64,000 nucleotides of DNA from Ochrobactrum quorumnocens (GCF_002278035.1 NZ_CP022603.1:868001-932000), one strand, 5' to 3'; numbered from the stretch's first letter, positions 50,528 through 59,380 are shown. Notes: generated by a model not told the origin, from the letters alone. Program-made: numbers and translations.

Positions 50528-52048
50528 ATGCCCCGCGCCGCCGTTATTCAGCTCTTTCACGAAGCCAATGCCTTCACGCCCGTCAAGGCGGATTACGATG
50601 GATTTCTCTCAGCTCAATATTTTCAGGGCGAAGACGTCCGTCGCGAATTCGGCTCAACCAGCAACTGGCTTGGTGGAGTAACGGAAGCTCTTGATGAAGC
50701 GGGTTATGAGATTGCTTACGGCGTCTGTACCGGATGTCTTCCGGGAGGTACGCTCGAGGCAGAAAGCTATCACCGTCTCGTGGCAGAAATTCTTAGATCA
50801 CTTGAAGACATTGCAGCTACAGGCCCCGTAAACGTTGTAGCGCTTTTATTGCACGGAGCGTTGGTGGTTGATGGCGTCGCCACACCTGAGACCGATCTTG
50901 CCCGAAAAGTACGCGCAATTGTTGGCCCTCATGTCCGCATCGCCATCCCGCTCGACTTTCACGCCAATGTCGAGCCGATGTTGCCGCACATTGTCGATGT
51001 GGTGATAGGTGGCAAATTGTACCCACATGCCGACACACATGCACGCGGCAAAAAGCTGATGCAGCTCACACTCGATCCTGTAAGCTGGTGTACACGGCGC
51101 TTCCGCTTGCCGGTAGCAGCGCCCATGAGCGCCCAGACCAGCGATGCAGAGCCATTCAAAAGTCTGGTTGCACTTTCCAACGAAGTCGAGCGCCGCGAAG
51201 GGCTTTCCGATGTGGTTGTTATGGGTGGCTTTCCCTATGTGGATTCCGATGATGTTGGAAGCTCGGTTCTCGTAACCGGCATCGACGAAGAAGCCATGAA
51301 ACAGGCCTATCGCGACATGGCGGAGGTAATCTGGCAACAACGCGAAGCAATCACCCGCCCCGCACCTCCATTCAATGCCATCGCGTCGGAAATCTATGCG
51401 CGTGCCTCCACAGGGCGTGTGGTTATTGGTGACGCGGGCGATAATCCGGGTTCGGGCGGCGTTGCCAATGTAGCCGATATTTTCGCAAATCTTTCTGCTC
51501 AAGACCTGCCGTTCGCGGCAGGCTTTATGGTTGATGGCCACGCGGTATTGGCTGCTCAAGCAATCGGCGAGGGCAATCGTGGTGAAATTGCCATGGGGCG
51601 TTTGCAAAACGGCGAGCCGTTTGTTGTCGATACGCTTGTGGAACGCGTCACGGAGGTGAACTATCGCAATGAAGGCGCCAACCTATATGGCGAATTGCTC
51701 GAAGGAGGCTTGGGTGCTGTTCTTCGTGTCCGCGATCAAGGGCATATCGTTCTCGTCACTGAGCGCATTCAGGCCTATGACACACAGGCTTTTCGCAGCT
51801 TAGGTATCAATCTCGAAAGCAAGGCGATCATTCACGTCAAATCGAGCAATCACTTCCGCACGTCATTTACGCCGCTCGCAGAGCAAGGCGTTTTTGTCGT
51901 CGATAGCGGCGGCTATGCTTCGACGGATGCAGCCAAGTTTCCATTCACAAAGCGCGCTACCCGCATTCTGCCGCTTGCGTCACTCGACAAGAGCGAATGG
52001 GACCGTCAGGTCGCAGAAGAATGCGAGATTGCATTTCAGATTTTATGA
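50528..52048 (+). CDS. M81-family (MlrC-like) metallopeptidase, second paralogue
   Basis: 506 aa. Family motifs: IQLFHEANAFTPVKADYDGF, LLHGALVVDG, PLDFHANVEPMLPHIVD, YPHADTHARG and GDAGDNPGSGGVANVADI. AAGGAA precedes the ATG. Last gene of the hydantoinase operon; its end overlaps the convergent amidohydrolase gene by 6 bp. It is clearly related to the product of 32016-33509 but diverged. Function of M81 proteins in this kind of setting is not known; amide-bond hydrolysis of the opened ring product is plausible. Confidence 0.87.
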   Translation: MPRAAVIQLFHEANAFTPVKADYDGFLSAQYFQGEDVRREFGSTSNWLGGVTEALDEAGYEIAYGVCTGCLPGGTLEAESYHRLVAEILRSLEDIAATGPVNVVALLLHGALVVDGVATPETDLARKVRAIVGPHVRIAIPLDFHANVEPMLPHIVDVVIGGKLYPHADTHARGKKLMQLTLDPVSWCTRRFRLPVAAPMSAQTSDAEPFKSLVALSNEVERREGLSDVVVMGGFPYVDSDDVGSSVLVTGIDEEAMKQAYRDMAEVIWQQREAITRPAPPFNAIASEIYARASTGRVVIGDAGDNPGSGGVANVADIFANLSAQDLPFAAGFMVDGHAVLAAQAIGEGNRGEIAMGRLQNGEPFVVDTLVERVTEVNYRNEGANLYGELLEGGLGAVLRVRDQGHIVLVTERIQAYDTQAFRSLGINLESKAIIHVKSSNHFRTSFTPLAEQGVFVVDSGGYASTDAAKFPFTKRATRILPLASLDKSEWDRQVAEECEIAFQIL

Positions 52049-53266
52049 AGAATAGTTTTTGACGATTTCGCCGCCTTTGATAACAAACTGCAGGTGATCG
52101 GCGAAGCCCTCCAGAACGCCTTTATCAAGCGGGTTGGCTGAGAGAACATTGAGATCGGCGCGGTAATTTTCCTTAACATAGCCGATTTCATTCTCAAGAC
52201 GCACCAGCTTCGCCGCAGTGCTTGTTGCTGCACGAAGTAGATCAAGCGGGGGAACGACGTCGGCACGCAATGCAAACTCATGCAGCTGGCGGGAATGCAT
52301 CGGCCCGATCAAATCGGTGCCATAAGCCATTGGCACACCCGCGCTATAGGCAAGTTCGACGGCATAAAGTCCCGAGTCGAGCACCAGCTTGATCTTGTCC
52401 ATCCGATCTTTCGGAAAGCCGCTTTCAGCCCCGACTTCCGCCAACGCCCGGAAGCAAGAGAGCGTCGGCGTCAGGAAACTCCCGGCTTGTTTCATTAGCG
52501 CGACGGTCTCTTCATCAAGCAGATTGCCATGTTCGATTGAGCGCACACCGTTACGCACGGCGCGCGCAACCGAACGCGCAGTATATGTGTGCGACACCAC
52601 ATAGAGATCAGCCATATTGGCTTCATCAACGATTGCCGCAATTTCCTCTTCCGAAAACTGATCCGAAGTGATGCGGTCGGTAGGCGAAGAAATCCCGCCG
52701 TTGGCCATGATCTTAATATGATGGGCACCGCGTCTGATTTCGTCGCGCGCCGCTCGGCGAACTTCGGCAACACCGTCACAGCGTCGGCCAAGACTAACTT
52801 GCGCATAAGTCTCGTCAGTCCGATCCACGCCCATAGCGCGGTGATCGCCATGACCACCACTCGCTGAAAGCGCCTTGCCACCATACAGAAGTCGAGGTCC
52901 CGAAATCAGTCCTTCTTCCACCGACTGTGCGAGACCAAAATCAGCGCCGCCGACATCACGCACAGTCGTAAAACCGCGCGAAAGCATGCCATCAAGCACC
53001 TGTGCCGCACGTGCGGCAACATACATTGGCGATTGACGTGGCAGCTCCCCCAGATTGGCAGTGTAGGCCGTGGCATGAACATGGGCATCAACCAGCCCCG
53101 GAATAACGAATGCGCCCTTAAGATCAATCCGGTTTGCGTCGGAGTGTGGCACTTTTTCTTCGCTTACCTCGAGAATGAAACCATTCTCCAAAACAAGGCG
53201 CTGATCGGGGAGCACTTTGCCATTCTCAACGTCAATGACATTGGCATTTTCGAGAATTGTAATCAC
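52043..53266 (-). CDS. Amidohydrolase-superfamily protein (imidazolonepropionase/prolidase-like)
   Basis: 407-aa metal-dependent hydrolase. The beta-strand-1 metal motif is VIPGLVDAHVHATAY with HVH ligands, followed by GFTTVRDVGGADFG, the HHIKIMANGGISS strand-4 ligand region, VVSHTYTARSVARAV, IEHGNLLDEETV and the final Asp in MAYGTDLIG. GTG at 53266 is chosen from AGGAACAGATT upstream and family starts (ITILENANVIDVENG); the frame runs further to 53317. Leftward, convergent with the M81 gene and downstream of a terminator. Substrates of the family include cyclic amides and Xaa-Pro dipeptides. Confidence 0.86.
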   Translation of the reverse strand: MITILENANVIDVENGKVLPDQRLVLENGFILEVSEEKVPHSDANRIDLKGAFVIPGLVDAHVHATAYTANLGELPRQSPMYVAARAAQVLDGMLSRGFTTVRDVGGADFGLAQSVEEGLISGPRLLYGGKALSASGGHGDHRAMGVDRTDETYAQVSLGRRCDGVAEVRRAARDEIRRGAHHIKIMANGGISSPTDRITSDQFSEEEIAAIVDEANMADLYVVSHTYTARSVARAVRNGVRSIEHGNLLDEETVALMKQAGSFLTPTLSCFRALAEVGAESGFPKDRMDKIKLVLDSGLYAVELAYSAGVPMAYGTDLIGPMHSRQLHEFALRADVVPPLDLLRAATSTAAKLVRLENEIGYVKENYRADLNVLSANPLDKGVLEGFADHLQFVIKGGEIVKNYSS

Positions 53267-53302
53267 TGCAATCTGTTCCTGTGATGAAACTTGGAAACGG
53301 CA

Positions 53303-53329
53303 AAAGCCGGACTGCACAACAGACCGGCT
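53303..53329 (-). terminator. Terminator after the leftward binding-protein gene
   Basis: AAGCCGG / CCGGCTT (7 bp) around a 13-nt loop with an inner CTG/CAG pair. Minus-strand tail TTTTGCCGTTTCC is moderately T-rich. It lies 21 bp after the binding-protein stop and just before the amidohydrolase start, so some read-through may feed that gene. Confidence 0.6.
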
Positions 53330-53349
53330 TCAACGCTTTTTCGATCAAT

Positions 53350-54855
53350 TTACTTTTCCGACCAGCCAACGCGGTTAAGGAAGAGGTTCTCGTTTGGCAG
53401 CGGCGCGAACTCCACATTCTTTGCCGAACCGTAAAGCACCGAAGCCTGATAGAGCGGAATGATATAGTTCTCCGCAGCTACGATCTCATGGACAGACTTG
53501 TAGAGTTCAAGTCGACGTTCTGGGTTGATGACGGTTCGCGCCTCATCCAGCGCCTTGTCAAGACGTTCATCCTTGATTGTTGACCAGCTGCTCGATGAAT
53601 GCAGAAGCGGATAAAGCGTACCATCGGCATCCTGACAGCCACAACTCCAACGTCCAAAGGCTGCCGAAGGGATCGTATTCGAACCTGATTGCATCTGCTG
53701 CATCCAGTTGCCCATATCGGTGGTGACGATTTTGACGTTGAGGCCAACATCATTGAGCATTTGCTGGATCGCCTGCACGACGCGCTGATCATAGGTCGGC
53801 GTCGTCAGAAGGGTGATTTCGGTTTTGGCAGCATCGCCGACTTCCGCCACCAACTCCTTAGCTCTCTCGGGATTATATTCTGGGGCCTTTATGCCCTCGA
53901 CAAACCCGAATGAAACCGGGGACGTGAGCTCGTCGATCGGGGCATCATAGCCACCCAGAATACCCTCAACGATGCCTTGCTTATCAATGGCATGGGCTAT
54001 TGCCAGACGAATGCGTGGATCATCCAGCGGTGCTTTGTTGATATTGAGCGAGAAGAAAGCAATGCGTTCGCCACGGACTGGCAAAACCTTGCTCTGTCCC
54101 GACGCTTCCAGTTGGGCTGCAAGATCATTGTCGAGATTGCTTGCGAGATCAGCTGTTCCCGCCTGCAAGTTCGCAATGCGAGTTGAACCATCTGGAACGG
54201 CTCGGAAGGCCACTTTCGGGAATTCACCCTTCTTGCCCCAATAATCGTCATTGCGTGCGAGCAGCACTTCAACGCCACGGTTCCAATTCTCAAGCTTGTA
54301 AGGACCAGAGCCCACAGGCTTGATGTTGAACTCATCCTTGCTGACCTTCTCCACCACATGTTTTGGCACGATGGAAAGCTTCGTCAACTGTGCAAGCAGA
54401 ACAGGATAAGGGCCCTTGGTGTTAACGACGACAGTCGTATCATCCTTCGCAACCGCATCGCTGATTTGATTGAACTGGCCTATCTGCGGGCTGGCGAATG
54501 CCGGGTCGATGATCCGTTTGATGCTGAAAGCAACGTCCTCAGCCGTCAGCGGTGTACCATCGTGGAATTTCACGTCATTGCGGATTTTGAATTCGACTTC
54601 CGCATCGGAAAGATACTTCCACTCGGTGGCGATTTGCGAAGCGATCTCGCCTTTGTCGTCACGCGTCAGCAGATTGTCGAAAATATTGCGATAGACATTG
54701 AAGCTGTCGGTGTTCCACTGCACATGCGGGTCCAACGAGCTCGGTTCTGCAATGAAATCCACTGCCAGCAAATCTTTCGCGCTGGCATTATGCGGCTGGG
54801 CAGCGAGCGCTGTTGCTGCGAGCATCGCTGCGAAGAGTGCGTTTTTAAAGCGCAT
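53350..54855 (-). CDS. Dipeptide-type ABC binding protein, leftward paralogue
   Basis: 501-aa family-5 solute-binding protein. A standard signal peptide ends at about residue 26 (AQPHNASA). The family signature is NDVKFHDGTPLTAEDVAFSIKR near residue 92. It is strongly similar throughout to the product of 56002-57510, which is transcribed the other way from the same regulatory region; both share EPSSLDPH, NDDYWG and a Cys-containing RWSC-x-CQDADG segment. No permease or ATPase accompanies it, so it must share the transporter of the rightward operon. The promoter is visible upstream. Confidence 0.91.
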   Translation of the reverse strand: MRFKNALFAAMLAATALAAQPHNASAKDLLAVDFIAEPSSLDPHVQWNTDSFNVYRNIFDNLLTRDDKGEIASQIATEWKYLSDAEVEFKIRNDVKFHDGTPLTAEDVAFSIKRIIDPAFASPQIGQFNQISDAVAKDDTTVVVNTKGPYPVLLAQLTKLSIVPKHVVEKVSKDEFNIKPVGSGPYKLENWNRGVEVLLARNDDYWGKKGEFPKVAFRAVPDGSTRIANLQAGTADLASNLDNDLAAQLEASGQSKVLPVRGERIAFFSLNINKAPLDDPRIRLAIAHAIDKQGIVEGILGGYDAPIDELTSPVSFGFVEGIKAPEYNPERAKELVAEVGDAAKTEITLLTTPTYDQRVVQAIQQMLNDVGLNVKIVTTDMGNWMQQMQSGSNTIPSAAFGRWSCGCQDADGTLYPLLHSSSSWSTIKDERLDKALDEARTVINPERRLELYKSVHEIVAAENYIIPLYQASVLYGSAKNVEFAPLPNENLFLNRVGWSEK

Positions 54856-55219
54856 CGAAGTTTCTCCCGTGGGTTCCCCGGTTTTCCCAACTGAATGATA
54901 ATCAAATCATGAACCGAAATAAAAATTTGACATCTCAGTTGTAAGCTTTGCAATATTAATATCAAATACTGCCACTTTACGAAAAGACGCGCAACCAGCG
55001 CATTTTCTAAATCTACACGCAATTGAAAAATGCCATTTCAATTTTGTCCCTCAAAGAGAAACAGTTGATTTATAGGAATTGTGAAGGCAACATGCTTCTG
55101 TTTCCTCTGGAGAGAGATACGGAGATAAATTCTTCATTCAAGCGATATGGAAAAGAAAATCTGTTCTTTTCTTTAGATCAAAGAGATTTCAAAATATAAA
55201 ACTGAGAGGTCAGTTATAA
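54856..55219. promoter_or_regulatory. 364-bp AT-rich divergent regulatory region around the GntR gene
   Basis: No gene is supported. It carries the leftward promoter TTGCAA (54953-54948), 17 bp, TCAAAT (54930-54925), and a rightward -10 TATAAA at 55195-55200. The motif AACTGAGAKGTCA occurs twice: 54928-54940 (minus orientation, over the leftward -10) and 55200-55212 (plus orientation, extending to the palindrome AACTGA-GAGG-TCAGTT). The middle part (about 55000-55190) is AT-rich without further recognisable sites. Confidence 0.6.
55200..55215 (+). promoter_or_regulatory. GntR-type operator at the regulator's own start
   Basis: Perfect 6-bp arms AACTGA / TCAGTT with GAGG between, resembling FadR-class operators (AACTG...CAGTT). 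It lies directly after the -10 TATAAA and includes the GAGAGG ribosome site of the GntR gene, so binding would autoregulate. Confidence 0.65.
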
Positions 55220-55999
55220 ATGTTGGATAACGATGCCTACACATCTCCCATATCGCTCGAAGGCAAGGGGGATCTGGCGGAAAAGGCACTGCGAAATGCG
55301 ATTGTGAATTGCGTTCTGGCACCAGGTGAACGGCTGTCGGAATCTGCACTCGCAACCGAATTCGCATTGGGCCGCGGCGCACTGCGCGCAGCACTCGCAC
55401 GCCTTAAAGCGAGCGGACTGGTGTCGTCATCCGCACGCAGCGGCTGGGTCGTTACGCCAATTTCGGCAGGCGAAATCCGCGAATTGAGCGCAGCTAGACG
55501 GCACCTGGAACCTTTGCTTTTTGCAGCGGTGCTGGACGAGGCGTCTATTCAACGACTGAACGCGCTGGGTGAAATGCATCTGGCGCTTACACAACGCAAC
55601 GAACTTGGCGGTGACATCCTTCCAACCATTCGCCGCTATGAGCGCGAAATTTTGGAGTTACTCGCCACCCGGCTCAACATGCCGATTGTTGCAGGCTGGC
55701 TGACCGACCTTTGGGATCGTGCCGTACGTCTGGTCAACTTCTTCGAAAAAACCGGGCGCGTCAGACTGATCCCCGCCAACCGTTCGCTATTGATCAGTGC
55801 GATTATCGAGGGACGAAAGAGCGAAGCACTGGAACTGTTTGGCGCGGCCAATACCGCGCTCGAAACCTATCTGCTCGACCGTTTCCTTGAATCGGAAGCA
55901 ATGGTCGGCGCGAAACCCGCCCGCCGCAACGCGGGCAAAAGCAAAACCGAAAAAAAATCTCGTCCAGAACCGCATTTGGATAAACCAGGGGCATTATAG
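55220..55999 (+). CDS. GntR-family transcriptional regulator (FadR/FCD class)
   Basis: 259 aa. The winged helix-turn-helix spans about residues 18-82 (GERLSESALATEFALGRGALRAALARLKASGLV) and an all-helical FCD-like domain follows (about 90-220). The usual FH-x-x-L metal-binding helix reads YEREILELL, so the metal His is missing. A basic tail of about 28 residues (ARRNAGKSKTEKKSRPE) closes the protein and looks disordered. It is 2 bp upstream of the binding-protein gene, thus in the same operon. Probable operators lie in both flanking promoters. Confidence 0.88.
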   Translation: MLDNDAYTSPISLEGKGDLAEKALRNAIVNCVLAPGERLSESALATEFALGRGALRAALARLKASGLVSSSARSGWVVTPISAGEIRELSAARRHLEPLLFAAVLDEASIQRLNALGEMHLALTQRNELGGDILPTIRRYEREILELLATRLNMPIVAGWLTDLWDRAVRLVNFFEKTGRVRLIPANRSLLISAIIEGRKSEALELFGAANTALETYLLDRFLESEAMVGAKPARRNAGKSKTEKKSRPEPHLDKPGAL

Positions 56000-56001
56000 A
56001 T

Positions 56002-57510
56002 ATGAAAGTAGCGAGCCGTTCGATCCGTTCCGCCATTGCAGGCCTCGTTCTCGCCTGCTCACCGCTTACAATGACTGCAGCCTTTGCCAAGGATCAGCTC
56101 GTCATTGATCTTGTGAACGAGCCATCATCGCTTGATCCGCATAAGCAGTGGAACCCGGACAGTTACTACGTCTATCGCAATGTTTTCGACAATCTGGTCA
56201 CACGCACTGATGTTGATGAAATAGCGCCGCAGATCGCTACCGATTGGAAATATAATTCCGATACCGAAATCGTCTTTAAGCTGCGCTCAGACGTGAAATT
56301 TCATGACGGGTCGCCGCTGACCGCAAAAGACGTTGCATTCAGCATCAACCGCATCATCAACCCAACCTTCGCAAGCCCGCAGCTTGGTCAGTTCAATAAG
56401 ATCGTATCGGCCGAAGCCACAGGCAATAACGAAGTCACGGTGAAGACCGACGGCGCTTATCCGGCACTTCTTGCCCAGCTCGTCAAACTGTCCATCGTTC
56501 CGGAGAAGGTCGTTAAAGCCAAGGGCGACGATGCTTTCAATGCAGCCCCTGTCGGCTCTGGCCCATATAAGTTTTCGAACTGGCAGCGCGGTGTTGCGGT
56601 TAAGCTGGAACGCAATGACGACTATTGGGGCGAAAAGGGCGCATTCAAAACTGCTGAATTCCGTGCGGTTCCTGATGCGGCCACCCGTATCGCCAATCTC
56701 CAATCGGGCACCACTGACCTTGCCGTCGGCCTTGATGCCGATCTCGCGGCTCAGATCGAAGGATCCGCCAATGCCAAGCCATTGTCCGTTCTGACCGAAC
56801 GTGTGGGCTATGTGAAGCTCAACCCGAATCTTCCACCCTTCGATGACAAACGCGTTCGTGAAGCCGTCGCCCGCGCAATCGACAAGGAAGCGATTACCGA
56901 AGGGCTCCTTGGTGGCGTTGATAAACCGGTCACGCAAATGGCGACGCCTGCGCATTTCGGCTATGTCGGAGGCATTGAAGGTTATGGCTACGATCTGGCA
57001 AAGGCCAAGCAGCTTATCAAGGATGCGGGCGCAACCGGCAAAGCTGTAAGCTTTGCCACCGCCCCTACATTCGACCAGCGCGTTGTGCAGGCCGTGGCGC
57101 AAATGATTGGCGAAACGGGACTGACGGTCAATATCGAGATGACCGATATGGCGACCTATTTGAAGAGCGCTCAGAGTGAGCCGAAAAGCCAGCCTGCTAT
57201 CGCTTTCGGTCGTTGGTCTTGCGCCTGTCAGGATGCAGACGGTGTGCTTTTCCCACTTCTGCATGCGTCAAGCTCGTGGTCGTCCACAAACAACCCTGAA
57301 ATCAACAAGGCGCTGGAAGCCGCACGCGGCACGCTGGACGAGAACACCCGCCTTGAGAACTACAAAACTGTCAGTACTTTCGTTGCCGAAGACGTCCCCC
57401 TCGTGCCGCTTTATCAGGCCGCAATCATCTATGGCGCAGCAAAGCAGCTCCAATGGAAGCCAACGGCCAATGAAAGCCTCTTCCTGAACCGTATGAGCTG
57501 GCAGGACTAA
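56002..57510 (+). CDS. Dipeptide-type ABC binding protein, rightward paralogue
   Basis: 502-aa family-5 solute-binding protein with signal peptide (cleavage after AFA near residue 28). Signature SDVKFHDGSPLTAKDVAFSINR near residue 94. Closely related to the leftward protein at 53350-54855, including the conserved RWSC-x-CQDADG segment. It lies within the GntR-led operon ahead of DppB, DppC and, later, DppD and DppF. Given the gamma-glutamyltransferase and imidase-like genes of this operon, cargo may be a gamma-glutamyl or cyclic dipeptide. Confidence 0.91.
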   Translation: MKVASRSIRSAIAGLVLACSPLTMTAAFAKDQLVIDLVNEPSSLDPHKQWNPDSYYVYRNVFDNLVTRTDVDEIAPQIATDWKYNSDTEIVFKLRSDVKFHDGSPLTAKDVAFSINRIINPTFASPQLGQFNKIVSAEATGNNEVTVKTDGAYPALLAQLVKLSIVPEKVVKAKGDDAFNAAPVGSGPYKFSNWQRGVAVKLERNDDYWGEKGAFKTAEFRAVPDAATRIANLQSGTTDLAVGLDADLAAQIEGSANAKPLSVLTERVGYVKLNPNLPPFDDKRVREAVARAIDKEAITEGLLGGVDKPVTQMATPAHFGYVGGIEGYGYDLAKAKQLIKDAGATGKAVSFATAPTFDQRVVQAVAQMIGETGLTVNIEMTDMATYLKSAQSEPKSQPAIAFGRWSCACQDADGVLFPLLHASSSWSSTNNPEINKALEAARGTLDENTRLENYKTVSTFVAEDVPLVPLYQAAIIYGAAKQLQWKPTANESLFLNRMSWQD

Positions 57511-57519
57511 AACACCAAA

Positions 57520-57543
57520 GGTCGGCACAGTTATGCGCCGACC
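57520..57543 (+). other. Hairpin after the binding-protein gene
   Basis: GGTCGGC / GCCGACC, 7-bp stem and 10-nt loop, 10 bp after the stop and before the DppB gene, without a T tract. Likely 3'-protective hairpin. Confidence 0.5.
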
Positions 57544-57576
57544 AGCAATAAAAATAACAAGGGAACGATACACGCA

Positions 57577-58503
57577 GTGCCAGCCTTTTTTCTGACCCGC
57601 ATTGTGCAGGCATTGATCGCCATTCTTGGCGTCATGACGCTTATTTTCTTTCTGCAACGTCTTGCAGGAGACCCCGTTCTGTTGCTCGTCCCCCAAAACG
57701 CAACACAGGCCGATATCGAAGCGATGCGTACCGCGCTTGGCTTCGATCGGCCGCTGGCTGTTCAATACCTCGAATATCTGCGTGGTTTGCTTACTTTCGA
57801 TCTCGGGCGTTCCTATGTGCAGAATGTCTCCGTATGGACGCTGATTGCGAGCCGCTTGCCCTATACGCTCATGCTGGCCGGAGGTGCGCTTCTCGTCGCT
57901 ATTGGCCTTGGTATTCCCCTTGGTGTCATTATGGCTGTGCGCCGCGGACGTGCTGAGTCAAAAGCCATTATGGGATTTGTGCTTGCGGGCCAATCCATGC
58001 CGACATTCTGGAGCGCGATACTGATGATCATGGTCTTTGCGGTCTGGCTCGGGTGGCTGCCTCCCTCTGGTGCGCGTGATTGGCCAAGCCTCATCATGCC
58101 GTCCGTGGCACTCGGCCTCCTCTCCATGGCGACATTTGCGCGTGTGGCCCGTACAGCCGTTCTTGATGAACTCGAAAAAGACTACGTACGCACCGCTCAC
58201 GCGAAGGGCGTGCCGATAACGCGCATCGTCATTCGCCATTTGTTGCGCAACGCGTCTATCCCAGTTGTCACCGTTGCAGCACTTGAGATTGCCAATCTTC
58301 TGGCCGGTGCTGTGATCGTCGAGACCGTCTTCGCATGGCCCGGTTTGGGGCAATTGACCGTTCAAGCAATTGCCGCACGCGATTTCATGGTGGTGCAGGG
58401 CGTTGTTCTGCTGGGCGCGATTACTGCGATTGCGCTCAATCTTGTCGCCGACGTGCTTTACAGCATTATCGATCCGCGCATTCGTATGGGAGGTCAGTCA
58501 TGA
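57577..58503 (+). CDS. Dipeptide-type ABC transporter permease (DppB-like)
   Basis: 308-aa permease starting with GTG at 57577 (AAGGGAA upstream, rather distant). First span IVQALIAILGVMTLIFFLQRL, then LAGDPVLLLVP; EAA-like loop DYVRTAHAKGVPITRIVIRHLLRNA. Six spans expected. Overlaps the DppC start by 4 bp. Confidence 0.9.
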   Translation: MPAFFLTRIVQALIAILGVMTLIFFLQRLAGDPVLLLVPQNATQADIEAMRTALGFDRPLAVQYLEYLRGLLTFDLGRSYVQNVSVWTLIASRLPYTLMLAGGALLVAIGLGIPLGVIMAVRRGRAESKAIMGFVLAGQSMPTFWSAILMIMVFAVWLGWLPPSGARDWPSLIMPSVALGLLSMATFARVARTAVLDELEKDYVRTAHAKGVPITRIVIRHLLRNASIPVVTVAALEIANLLAGAVIVETVFAWPGLGQLTVQAIAARDFMVVQGVVLLGAITAIALNLVADVLYSIIDPRIRMGGQS

Positions 58504-59369
58504 CATCCCTCACCTCCTCGTCATCCCGGGCACTCGCAAAATGGTCTAAGAAGCTGCCGCTATCGGTTTCACCATTTATCGCGATATTGATCGTTCTGAT
58601 CCTGATAGCGATATTCGCGCCATTTTTCGCACCCATGGACCCCAACAAGCAAAACCTGCTTGCGCGCCTCAAGGCTCCCGGCTTTGAGAGCCGTGGCATT
58701 GTCTATTATCTCGGCTCTGATGAGCTGGGGCGCGATGTTTTAAGCCGCCTGATTTACGGCGCTCGTATTTCGTTGTTGGTTGCTATTTCCTCGGTCGTTC
58801 TTTCTGGAATCTTGGGAAGCGTCCTTGGTATGGTTGCAGCCTTTTATCGCGGCTGGACCGAAACTATCATCATGCGGCTGGTCGATATGGTCCTGTCGGT
58901 CCCGGCCATTCTTCTGGCAATCATCACTGTTGCCATTCTCGGACCAAGTCTTGCCAATGTCGTCATCGTTCTGGCCTTCACCCGCTGGCCACGCTATGCG
59001 CGCGTTGCCTATGGGCAGACGCTTTCTGTGGCCAATATGCCTTATGTCCGCCTGTCACGTTTCATGGGAGCCGGATGGCTGCGCCTTTTATGGCGACATA
59101 TTCTGCCAAATATCGCAGGCGCGCTTATTGTCGTTGCCACGCTTGAATTCGGGCTGATGGTGTTGTTTGAGGCCGGATTGTCCTTTCTTGGGCTGGGCGT
59201 GCAGCCACCAACCGCGAGCTGGGGGGCGATGCTTTCAACCGGACGCAACTATGTAGCTTCCGCATGGTGGATCGCGACATTTCCGGGCGTCGCTTTGTTC
59301 CTGCTCGTCCTCTCCATCAACCTTATCGGCGACCATATCCGCGACCGGCTCGACCCGCGCGGCAGATAG
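58500..59369 (+). CDS. Dipeptide-type ABC transporter permease (DppC-like)
   Basis: 289-aa permease; DppC hallmark YLGSDELGRDVLSRLIYGARISLL and EAA loop VRLSRFMGAGWLRLLWRHILPN. ATG at 58500 overlaps the DppB stop. The open frame upstream to 58335 overlaps DppB and is rejected. Confidence 0.9.
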   Translation: MTSLTSSSSRALAKWSKKLPLSVSPFIAILIVLILIAIFAPFFAPMDPNKQNLLARLKAPGFESRGIVYYLGSDELGRDVLSRLIYGARISLLVAISSVVLSGILGSVLGMVAAFYRGWTETIIMRLVDMVLSVPAILLAIITVAILGPSLANVVIVLAFTRWPRYARVAYGQTLSVANMPYVRLSRFMGAGWLRLLWRHILPNIAGALIVVATLEFGLMVLFEAGLSFLGLGVQPPTASWGAMLSTGRNYVASAWWIATFPGVALFLLVLSINLIGDHIRDRLDPRGR

Positions 59370-59380
59370 GAGTTTTATTC

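Noticed and set aside
56287..57264. 325-codon minus-strand open frame
   Set aside because: Antisense shadow of the rightward dipeptide-binding protein; no domain and no promoter.
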